Shown here piece by piece: positions 33,372 to 41,668 of a stretch of DNA of 41,668 bases. Under the pieces are notes generated by a model. The model did not search any database, had not been told where the DNA came from, and saw nothing but the letters and a program-made list of their open reading frames with translations. Numbering within the stretch: position 1 is the first letter of the stretch; the number at the start of each line of letters is the position of its first letter. Source of the stretch: Chara braunii. Taxonomy: Eukaryota; Streptophyta; Charophyceae; Charales; Characeae. Position numbers and translations under genes: made by a program. The stretch covers positions 1,138,744-1,180,411 of the forward strand of contig BFEA01000389.1 in assembly GCA_003427395.1 (NCBI GenBank), read 5' to 3'.

Positions 33372-34400
33372 AAGGAGTCCCTCGACGACGCGAAGAAATT
33401 GTACGATGATGACAAGTTCCCTAAATCTTTCGAAAAGTCTGTCCGTTCCATCTTGCGACGGACGGAAGAAGAAGTTCGAGACACGATCATGGTCAGCGGG
33501 GATGTGAGGCACATCAAATAGCCCGACCTCAACCGGGTGACCAGCCTTATTCCTTTCGCTTTCCCGCCTTCCCAAGCTCACAGTCATGTCACTGCGATCC
33601 GTGAGGTTGTGCGACATTACGTGTGCAACCTGTACGTCCTCGATTTGTGTGATCCCACACTCCTCACAGACTGGCGAGAAGACGATTTTGCCAACTTGCA
33701 AGGCCTTCTACAAACACTTTCGCCAACGCACTGGGCACTTGTGATCTTTTTCCCCTCTCGTTGGGAGCTCAGTTTCTTGAAAGGCATGGCCAGGCTTAGC
33801 GTCCATCACGTCAGGACAGGGAAGTGGGTACATAATGCACAAAAGCAGGCCACTGTCCGGGAAGGCAATATGCTGGTTGAGGAGTGTGACCACCTGTACG
33901 TGATTTTCAATGGCGAGAAGCTGGAAGACAACACATTTGCAGTCTACCCGGCCACTAGCCCGACAAAGGCTTCCCGTGCTCATGGTCCAAGTCCAGCCAA
34001 ACACACGGTGGCGGGCCCGTTAGGACAGGCTGTGGCGTGTTTCGACGTGGCGGAAGAGGAAAGGTTCTCTCGTAGCATGTGGGAGGACGGCGGCGTGACA
34101 AGTTGTCAAGGACCTGCTTACGGGGAGATTGAGCAGAACCCGTCCCGTCTACTTGGTCTACTCGTAAACTTTTGCAAAGCTGGTCAAACTATTTTTTTCT
34201 TTAGGAAGGCGTGTGCGTTTGTCGTGTGGGAACTCCTGCGCACCGGTCGGAACGTCGTCGCGTTGGAGAAGGAGGCGAAGATGATCGATTACCTTCACGA
34301 GTTCGTGAAGGCACGCGTTGCAGACACTCGCGAGTTCGCCCGCACCACCAGCGAACGAAACCGGGATCCCAAACATGATATGTACTGGAAATTGTCGTAG
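33372..34400 (+). pseudogene. beta-class DNA methyltransferase-like domain
   Basis: Direct continuation of the ParB-like frame after TAG 33369-33371, crossing another TAG at 33519-33521 and closed by TAG 34398-34400. The order resembles beta-group N4-cytosine/N6-adenine methyltransferases. VLDLCDPTLLTDW stands where DPPY (motif IV) is expected, followed by HWALVIFFPSRWE. NPSRLLGLLVNFCKAGQ is motif-X-like, FFFRKAC takes the place of the SAM-binding FxGxG, and LLRTGRNVVALEKEAKMIDY resembles the following strand with its acidic residue. Both catalytic motifs are altered, so the domain may bind DNA or SAM without methylating, or be decayed. Identity rests on spacing and motif order, not on intact motifs. 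Confidence 0.5.
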
Positions 34401-36943
34401 AACAAAAGGACGGACGTTTGGGACTTCCTTTTCGGACCCGGACCGCCTGGTCCGACCAACCTCGAATACAGTCGACGGAGAAACCTGGTGTTCGCTGTGC
34501 TCAATGGGTACCACGCTGCACCCAGGGAGTCTGTCTCGCACTTCTTGAGAAGGTTGGAGCACGTTTACTTCACGCTGGCCGAACCGCTCACTCTCAAAAA
34601 CTATAAGTCACAGTTTGACAAGGAGGACCCTTTCGACGCTGACGACATGGAGGAGCTGAGCGACTCTGAAACCTTCGATTTCGAGTCCATGCCACTTCCT
34701 CGGGTGGTTGGACAGGTTGGTGATGGAGAGGAAGGTGGCCCTCGGAGATATAGCACGTCCCCTGCCGGCTTGAAGCGTGTGTTTCGGGGCGAACCAGTCG
34801 ACGACCAATCGTCTGATGACGGGGAGGAAGACAGAGACTATGATCACGAACCTTGTGACAGGCTCCCTGTGGACCATGACACCTGGCAGAATGACAGAAT
34901 CTACTTCTTCGGCAAGCATCACCGGTTCACGTCGGAGGATGTCTGGGGACACAACGTCGTCTGGCACCCGAGGATATTCCAACCTGCTGTGAGGAATGGA
35001 ATATGGGTTATGGCAATAAAGGAGGCCGATGGCAAGTGGACTGGACTGAAGAGACTGGGAGCGGGTGCATTTAAGAGAAAGGCAAGAACTGCTCTGGTGG
35101 AGCATTTGAGTCTCATGAACCCCGAGAGGAACGATCAGGACGTCGATGCGTATGCAGAACAAAAGTTACATGAGTTGTACGCCAACAACATGTTGGAGTT
35201 TCGAGCGCCTTTCTACGCACTCGAAACGGCACCGTCTCGTGGCATTGATTGGCGCATGCCGCAACCTCCACCGGCCGGTCAGGATTTGGGAGGGGGTGGT
35301 GGAGGAGACGAAGGAGACGGCAGAGGTGGCGGAGGAGATGGCTCACAGTTTGCCGGAAAGGGGACATGCGAGACATCGTCGGTTGAGAAGGCGTCCGGCG
35401 GAAAGGGGTCGGGCGGAAAGGGGTCGAGCGGGAAGGGGTCGGGCGGGAAGGGGTCGGGCGGAAAGCGTAGAACGTCCGGGAGTCCGCAGTATATGGAAAC
35501 AGACCCCCACTGCGTAGGGAGTCGAGATTCCGACATGCGAGACGAGGCCACCCTAACGTCTGATCAAGTGCGAGTAGATTCGCACTTGTCTGCGAGGAGT
35601 TCGTTTCCCGTTGCCCAGGAGAGTTCATCCCGCTGTGCGCAGCAGAGGTCTCCTGTGCTCAACACCTTGCTCCTGAAAGATGGCGCGTCTTCGTTTTGCC
35701 TGGAGGGCGGGATGCCTGCATTGCGAAGGAGCGAAGGTGCGACCTCCGGTTCCCTCGGCTCGGGCGACCGCCACAAACTCCGAATACACTCGGATTTGCT
35801 GCCGTCGCCCTACGCCATAAGTGCTCCTCACGTAACAGGTCCGCGGGGCCAAGAAAATGTGAGGTCTTGGCCCCCGCATCTTCAGTTGGACACAGGGTTA
35901 CCCTGCTCGCCTCCTTTTTCATGTGTTCAGACTCGAGATTGGAGGTCTCGCGACGTGCTGGAGGGGCCCGCTCCAGGAGTGTTAAAGACCGGGGGTAGTG
36001 AGAACGAACGTCACACTCCAGAGGGAAGACAAGCGCTCTCCGGGAACGCGTGTTGTACATCGGGAACAGGAGACTCAACGCTGGCAATCTCGCAAAGTGT
36101 TGGAGACCGGGGGTAGCGAGTGTGAACGTCATGCTTCGGAGGGTGCGTCCGTGGACACTGACAGCGAGAGTGCAGGAGCTCCGGGGGAAACGCATGCTGT
36201 ACAGCGGGGAGAGGAGAATCGACACGGGCCGGCTCGTGAAGACGTGAAGTGGCCCCACGCACGAGCGCTGGTGATCGGGACGTCCGAAGAGGTTCTGCAC
36301 AGTCGCTCGGCTGTGGCCACGACGCGAGAGGGTGTCGTTAAGGGAGGTAAATGGACGTCCGTGCAAGCTCCCGTTCTTGGCGACGATGAAGACGGAGAAG
36401 AACCCGCGGTGGAAGCTCAGGTTCATGGCGATGAGAAAGGCGGTGAGGTGACTGTCGACATCCGAACGGATCCACAGCGGAAAGATGGTGATTCTTCGCC
36501 CACCCGTTGTGGTGAAGAACAGGGCGGTCGAGCGTCTGTCGTGAGCACCGCTCGGCGAATGGTGCTTCATGAAGCCATAGAGTTCGGTGACGACTCGGCA
36601 GCCACCGAGCTGGTTAGCGACTCAGGCGTTGCCGAGATGCAGAACGTCGAATCCTCCGTGAAAGACGGTGAGGTGACCGTCAGCATCAAGATGAATCCAG
36701 AGCGGAAAGATGATGATTCTCCGTCCACCCGTTGCGGTGCCGAACAGGGTGATCGAGCATCTGTCCTCAGTATTGGTCGGGAAATGGTGCTTCATGAACC
36801 CATCGACTTGCCAAGCGACTCAGCTGCCACCAAGCTGGTTAGCGACACAGCCGTGGCCGAGGTCCAGAACCTCGAATCGTCCGTGGACGTTGGCGCAGTG
36901 GCGCGACAGGAGGGCGAGTTCCCTCAAAGGGCTCCCGAGCACG
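34401..36943 (+). pseudogene. element polypeptide, middle part with repeats
   Basis: The same frame stays open from 34401 to about 36095, then continues one frame over to 36943. It starts with a globular-looking stretch (DVWDFLFGPGPPGPTNLEY, VLNGYHAAPRESVSHFLRRL). An acidic linker and a second conserved-looking block (WQNDRIYFFGKHHRF, WGHNVVWHPRIFQPAVRNG) follow. Next come five 15-bp units giving GGKGS repeats (35397-35465), an in-frame 22-bp palindrome (35566-35587, read VRVDSHL), a partial duplication at 35980-36230 (VLKTGGSENERH / VLETGGSECERH) and two 75-residue repeats at 36442-36666 and 36667-36891 (GEVTVDIRTDPQRKDGDSS / GEVTVSIKMNPERKDDDSP). The frame change near 36070-36100 lies in the partial duplication. 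No known domain. It ends at a splice donor. Confidence 0.55.
35566..35587. repeat. perfect 22-bp palindrome inside coding sequence
   Basis: AAGTGCGA GTAGAT TCGCACTT with fully complementary arms. The reading frame crosses it as VRVDSHL without a stop or shift beyond its own length. Flanks are Gly/Ser-rich, low-constraint sequence. Confidence 0.95.
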
Positions 36944-37086
36944 GTAAGAATTGTGAATAGGACCACTCGCATATCTGTCACTGGCCAGATCTGTGTTCGT
37001 CCAAATTGATGTCATGGGCTAATGTACCTGTTACCACTAGTTAAAAAAAAGCTTGTGGGCTGTGGGTTGTTTTCTATGTTCTACAG
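36944..37086 (+). other. spliceosomal intron, 143 bp
   Basis: Donor CACG|GTAAGA at 36943/36944 and acceptor TTCTATGTTCTACAG|GT at 37086/37087, after a T-rich tract. Removal joins the upstream frame (PEHG) to the downstream frame (VRLLMSLPMK) across a split Gly codon. It also removes an in-frame TAG at 36958 and the frame change. Both ends fit the plant consensus. Confidence 0.75.
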
Positions 37087-37451
37087 GTGTGAGGTTGTTA
37101 ATGTCCCTGCCCATGAAGCCTTTAAAAGTCGTGCGCGAGAAACGTCTTTCAGGGAGGTCATTGGCCGCTTCACCGAAGAAGTCGTTAAGTGTAGGGTTGT
37201 TTAAAAGGGTCCAGATGCCTCGCCTTTTCCAGAGAGCTGTCAGGGTTCTGAAGGCTTGTGGAATAGATAAGGAGGAAGGTCTGCAGAAACATTTGGCTGT
37301 GTCTATTGAGAGCGTTACTGCTTTATCTGACGGGTCTGATGACGATGGCAAACGAGGTGTCTTGAAAAACCCGTGTCCTAAGTACATCGCAAAGGACACA
37401 TTCAACAAGCGGGGATACAACTTTTCTGGGAAAAGGGCAGACAGTTCTTAG
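37087..37451 (+). pseudogene. element polypeptide, basic exon before the protease
   Basis: Follows the intron in frame. Basic and probably nuclear: MKPLKVVREKRLSGRSLAAS, KKSLSVGLFKRVQMPRLF, then an acidic SDGSDDDGKRG and CPKYIAKDTFNKRGYNFSG. No known domain. It is closed by TAG 37449-37451, yet the same frame is open again straight into the protease, so it is probably the same protein interrupted by a nonsense codon, or there is an undetected short intron near 37440-37490. Confidence 0.5.
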
Positions 37452-38248
37452 TCATTCCACCACGGGGTTTGTGCTCATTCCTCACACTTGTTCGTGGGTG
37501 TTTGTGCCACTGGGGCTACATCATGTTTTCGCGTTCCGTTGCCTACTGAGGAGCTTAGCGCTACGGACTTGAGAATGTTGCGGAACGTCTGTGGAGATTA
37601 CAGCAACGGCCACGAGGTGGTGTGCTTGGTTCGCAAAGGACCCAGTTCAATTCCGTTGAGCAGAAAAAGTCTTCAAACTCTTGTTCAGGGGGAATGGCTT
37701 TCCGACGAGGTGGTGGAGTCGTACTTGGCCTTGCTTGCCAACGCTGCGTCGCCTGGGTGTCCCTCTCTTTACATTTTCAGTCCATTTTTCTATACCAAGC
37801 TCTTCCGTGGCGGCTATCGACATGATAGGGTTGCGAGATGGACAAAAGATGTGGATATTTTCTCGCACGAGATGGTCTTGATTTCTGTCCATAAACATGG
37901 AGTGCATTGGACCCTATTGTGTCTCCGAGAACAACGGCTGGAGCACTACGACTCCCTCGTACAAAACGATGGCGGTTTTTCTTCCGATGTGATTGGGAAC
38001 TTCACGCAATACCTCCGTGACGAAGCAGTTTGTCATTATGGTCCAAAAACGAAAGTGGATCTTTAGGAGCCAAAGGTGGTTGTTCGTGGTGTCCCTCAAC
38101 AATCGGATGGGTCGAGTTGCGGTGTTTCATGCTCGCCTTCGCTTCATTTCTTGCACGCGGCTGTCCGCCACCATTTCCGATAGCCCAAAGCGACATTCCA
38201 AACATCCGGCTGAGGATTGCGGTGGACATACTTCAAGGCGCTGAATGA
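37452..38248 (+). pseudogene. Ulp1-like C48 cysteine protease (one nonsense codon, one frameshift)
   Basis: All four active-site elements of Ulp1/SENP-type peptidases are in order: LVRKGPSSIPLSRKSLQTL and the substrate-side W (QGEWLSDEVVESYL), His in GVHWTLLCL (His codon 37905), Asp in LEHYDSL (Asp codon 37950), Gln in RGVPQQSDG and Cys in SSCGV (Cys codon 38118). A TAG at 38064 falls between Asp and Gln, and one base is missing just after the Cys, so the C-terminal helix (FMLAFASFLARGCPPPFP ... VDILQGAE) is read in another frame to TGA 38246-38248. Known enzymes remove SUMO; in transposons (for example Ulp1-carrying Mutator-like elements) the role is unclear. It may process the long upstream polypeptide. 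Confidence 0.85.
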
Positions 38249-39068
38249 TACCACTGTTGTAAAAATACGCCTAGTTTTTTTTTCGAAATGCCATAAGCAG
38301 AAGTGCCAATCTATTCCCACTTGATCTTGCAGTCAGTCGGTTTGAGTTGTGTTGTTGTTTTCATGAGGTGCCATATTGCAGTGGACGTTTTGGTCAAGTA
38401 CAGGCTTAGGTGTCAATGTGAATATCCCAGCCTTGTGCTGTATCAATTTTTTAAGGGTTCTTCATTTCGTGGAACCTGTCATCTTTACTCGTAGGACTTT
38501 CGGTAGCGCCGTGCTTCCTTTGTTTGTTTTCGGGTTGTTCTCATTGCTTGCCACGCAACATCAGCTAGAGGGTAGCAGCGGACGCTTACGTGAAGTAGAA
38601 GCTTAGATGCCGATGTAAATATCCCAGTCACGTGGTGCAGTTCCTTTTAAGTAGACGCTTACATATCGGATGTGAATATCCCAACTTCGTGCTTCTTTTG
38701 TTTATTTTCGGGTTGTTCTCCTTATGTCCTCTCAGACCGTGGCAACACCGTGCTGCGTTTGTTCGTTTCGATGTTGTGTTTATCTTTTACTCATGTGAAA
38801 GATATCGACGATTTATTCTTAGTCGCCAAATTGTTTCGTGCTTATCTCTTTCGTTCGCGAGACTTTGTGGTATGAAAGTCCCTCTTCTCCGCCCCACCCC
38901 GACCACCCAGCTTTCATATGTTTTGGTTCGTCCTTGTTCTGCGTGTGCCACCCCGTTTTACGGTTCACGCTCTCTGCTTGTCTCGATTGAATGTTGTCTG
39001 TTGGTTCCTTATGACAGTTGCGAACTTGTTCTCCATTCGGAAACCAATTGTCGCCAGAATGTATGTGT
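38249..39068. other. 3' spacer with palindrome and short repeats
   Basis: A degenerate palindrome at 38301-38322 lies 53 bp past the protease stop. A block of about 45 bp (GTAGACGCTTACATATCGGA and TGTGAATATCCCA) occurs three times, at about 38395, 38592 and 38649. TTCGGGTTGTTCTC occurs at about 38530 and 38708. No gene accepted. Confidence 0.65.
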
Positions 39069-39970
39069 GCTTGAAGTTGTTTTACAGATTTAGCGGTGCA
39101 ATGAGTGATCACCAATTTTGTTATACTCGGAATACATCTCGTGCTCTCCACGGAATGCTGGCTGTTGTTTCCGTATGAGAAATGTGAACATATTCGCACT
39201 TCGGATGTCGTACATTTGTGATTGAACTGTTGGTTCCATGTGAGAAATGAGAACATATTCGCACTTTGGCTCCATGTACTTTGTGATATTTGGAAAGCCT
39301 CCGTGCACTTTGCAATGTGAGATTGTATGATATTTCGCGTTCAATGACTTTTTGAAACGTCTCTGTGTGCTTTGCAATTTGCTCTCGAATGAATTTCCTG
39401 CATTGAATGGTTTTTGGTACCTGTTCGTGTGATGTGACACTTCACCTTTGGAAAAACACTAGGCAACTTGAGATGTCTTCACCTCCATGTTTGCGACGTC
39501 TCTGTGTGCTTTGCAATTTGACTGGTGCGTGAAGTTGTTTAACGGATTCAGCGGTGCACTAAATGATTGCCAATTTTGTTATCCCCGGAATACATCTCGT
39601 GCTCTCCACTGGATGCTGGTTGTTGTTTGCATATGAGAAATGCGAACATATTCGCACTTTGGATGTCGTGCATTTGTGATTGAACTGTTGGTTCCATATG
39701 GGAAATGAGAACATATTCGCACTTTGGCTCCATGTACTTTGTAATTTTTGGAAATCCTCCGTGCACTTTGCAATGTGGCATTGTATGATATTTTGCGTTC
39801 ACTTTGGAAAGTCTCTATGCTTTGCAATTTGCCCTTGAATGAATTTTCTGCATAGAATGGTTTTTGAAAACTGATCGTCTGCTCTGAGACTTCACCTTTG
39901 GAAAAACAGTGCGCAACTTGAGATGTTTTCACCTCGATGTTTGCGATGTCTTTGTGTGCTTTGCAATTTA
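39069..39970. repeat. tandem repeat, about 458 bp x 2
   Basis: GAAGTTGTTTTAC/GAAGTTGTTTAAC at 39074 and 39532, and CGGAATACATCTCGTGCTCT at about 39128 and 39587. Each unit holds two palindromes (39180, 39245; 39638, 39703) with centre ACATAT and ends in CTTTGGAAAAACA. The inner end of the right TIR lies in unit 1. Confidence 0.85.
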
Positions 39971-40286
39971 ACTTCAGATGTTTTCATCTCGATGTTTGCG
40001 ATGACAAGAGATACTTGTATGAATGGATATGAATCTTCTACACAGAAAGATTTGATGGCGTTTTCAACCTGTGATATAGAAATGACAAGCCAATGTTTAA
40101 TTAAATCGTCGCGCTGATGGACTGCGCAACTGGTTCTCCATCAAAGTGCGAGTTCAATCGCACTTCCGGTGTGAGCCCTGAGCTATTCCCTCGCACTTTG
40201 CTTCACGTCGAGGAGGGGATCGAACGCACTGCCTGTAAGCACCTGCACATCACGAAACAAGAGCACGTCCCAATTGGAACATCGTC

Positions 40287-41398
40287 GGGTCCTCACCTCA
40301 TCGACTCTCAAGATGACTACAGCCAACAGCGGTAGGATGGCAGGTCCGCCTATCCGATGTGGATCTCACGGTGGAGTGCAAAACTCTGCTCTTAAAGATC
40401 CACACCAGGTAGAAGTTCCTGCAAGCAGCCGCTGCTTGCTTGTAATGCATCTTATGATGTGTCAATATAACTGACATCCAGAACTGCTTGGTGAGCATCT
40501 AGTGCTACGCCAATAAGTTCCAAACACGGCAGCAAAGTCCCCTAAGAGTGTTCTTTGCCGGGTCCTCACCACATCGACTCTCAAGATGACATCAGCCAAC
40601 AGCGGTAGGATGGCTGGTCCGCCTACCCGATGTGGATCTCACGGTGGAGTGCAAAACTCTGCTCTCAAAGATCCACATCGGGTAGAAGGTCCTTTAAGCA
40701 GCCGCTGCTTGCTTGTAATGCATCTTATGATGTGTCGATATGACAGACATTCAGAACTGCTTAATGAGCATCTAGTGCTACACCTATATGTTTCAAACAC
40801 GGCACCAAAGTCCCCTGACAGTGTTATTTGCCGGGTCCTCACCTCGTCGACTCCCTCAAGATCAGTATAGCTGACAGCGGTAGGATGGCAGGTCCACCTA
40901 TCCGATGTGGATCTCACGGTGGAGTGCGAAACTCTGCTCTCAAAGATCCACACCGGGTAGAAGGTCCTGCAAGCAGCCGCTGCTTGCTTGTTAGGCATCT
41001 TATGATTTATCGATATAACCGACATCCAGAACTCCTTGGTGAGCATCTAGTGCTACGCCAATAAGTTCCAAAAACACGGCAACAAAGTCCACTGAGAGTT
41101 TTCTTTGTCGGGTCCTCACCTCATCGACTCCCTCAAGATGACTACCGCTAACAGCGGTAGGATGGCAGGTCCACCTATCCGACGTGGATCTCACGGTGGA
41201 GTGCGAAACTCTGCTCTCAAAGATCCATACCGGGTAGAAGGTCCTGCACGCAGCCGCTGCTTGCTTGTAAGGCATCTTATGATGTGTCGATATAACCGAC
41301 ATCCAGAACTGCTTGGTGAGCATCTAGTGCTACGCCAATATGTTCTGAACACGACCGCAAGGTCCCCTAAGAATGCTTTTGGCACTGGAGTCCTCTGA
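40287..41398 (+). repeat. satellite, about 273-bp unit, four copies
   Basis: Units start GGGTCCTCACC at 40287, 40560, 40833 and 41110. Each carries ACAGCGGTAGGATGGC, CGATGTGGATCTCACGGTGG, GCAGCCGCTGCTTGCTTGT and AGCATCTAGTGCTAC. ORFs on both strands translate the unit and are not genes. Two inverted copies lie at 17502-17998. Confidence 0.95.
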
Positions 41399-41507
41399 CC
41401 GCCGACTGTTTGGCACTTTGTGAAGGTTGACACTTCTTGAAGGTGGTCTACCACTTCTTAAAGGTGGTCAGTCACCAAACAGATCACGACCTGACATCGA
41501 ACTCGAT

Positions 41508-41529
41508 AACTGCGAATTGACTCGCTGTT
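41508..41529. repeat. 22-bp palindrome at the outer TIR edge
   Basis: AACTGCGAATTGACTCGCTG plus TT, the outermost palindrome, 10 bp inside the CT tract. Confidence 0.8.
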
Positions 41530-41535
41530 CAACTG

Positions 41536-41538
<3 letters not shown>

Positions 41539-41590
<52 letters not shown>

Positions 41591-41617
41591 GTTCTGTCCT
41601 CTCTCTCTCTCTTTCTG

Positions 41618-41668
<51 letters not shown>
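41539..41668. repeat. (CT)n microsatellite at window edge
   Basis: CT tract with a few interruptions near 41584-41620. It is the complement of the (GA)n that starts the left inverted repeat. Confidence 0.97.

Larger units (their letters stand above)
39266..41668 (-). repeat. right long terminal inverted repeat of the giant element
   Basis: Mirror of 17279-18620. From the inside outward it carries GGCTCCATGTACTTT, GAAAAACACTAGGCAACTTG, CATCAAATC-like and TGACAAGCCAATGTTTAAT motifs, a palindrome at 40144, the 55-bp segment 40235-40289 identical to the complement of 17991-18045, four satellite units, GACCGCCGACTGTTT, CACTTCTTGAAGGTGG, GTTCAACTGAAG and finally (CT)n. It is longer than the left arm because its tandem units are amplified. 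The target-site duplication cannot be seen because the window ends in the CT tract. Confidence 0.8.

Noticed and set aside
13514-35587. RVNSHL / VRTDSDL peptides as a conserved protein motif
   Set aside because: They are translations of the 22-bp palindrome in various frames, mostly outside genes.
30720-38248. Large DNA virus or polinton insertion, suggested by protease plus methyltransferase
   Set aside because: No capsid protein, type-B polymerase, packaging ATPase or integrase was found; TIRs plus a DDE-like transposase fit a DNA transposon better.
40117-41454. ORFs of 66-135 aa in near-identical copies
   Set aside because: They are satellite-unit translations on both strands, repeated at the 273-bp period.

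Overview
This is eukaryotic nuclear DNA. It has long (GA)n microsatellites, poly-A and poly-G tracts, an assembly gap, decayed transposon genes, a GT-AG intron and a primer-binding site complementary to plant-type initiator tRNA-Met. There are no bacterial operons, ribosome-binding sites or recognisable housekeeping genes. The repeat content and the gene families (DUF7869-like transposase, Ulp1-type protease, ParB-like/methyltransferase-like polypeptide) suggest a green-lineage genome, perhaps a charophyte such as Chara. The organism is an inference, not something the sequence proves.

Layout. 1-11.2 kb: no convincing gene; diverged tandem repeats, the edge of an LTR retrotransposon (about 3.0 kb), and a 768-bp TIR element rich in CGAAC/GTTCG (9298-10065). 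11.22-11.89 kb: gap of Ns. 11.9-13.1 kb: a sequence related to the element ends described next. 13.5-17.1 kb: three paralogues of an unrecognised family on the minus strand, of which one is intact. 17.28-18.6 kb and about 39.27-41.67 kb: long inverted repeats that match each other (one stretch of 55 bp is identical), both ending outward in (GA)n/(CT)n. They bound about 24.4 kb that looks like one giant DNA transposon.

Inside the inverted repeats the genes are divergent. To the left (minus strand) lie two small ORFs, a two-copy family ending in a CPYC motif, and a decayed DUF7869-like transposase (22.8-26.0 kb). The centre (26.2-30.6 kb) is repeats. To the right (plus strand, 30.7-38.2 kb) is one long coding region with a basic linker, a ParB-like domain, a beta-class DNA-methyltransferase-like domain, acidic/Gly-rich repeats, one clear spliced intron and a C48 (Ulp1-like) cysteine protease with all active-site residues. 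It is broken by in-frame TAG codons and frameshifts, so this copy is probably dead.

The most unusual signal is a 22-bp palindrome (arms AAGTGCGA and TCGCACTT around a 6-bp centre of form RTNNAY). It occurs about 40 times between 12.3 and 41.5 kb, singly and in arrays, sits directly 3' of most ORFs in the element, and once lies in frame inside a coding region.
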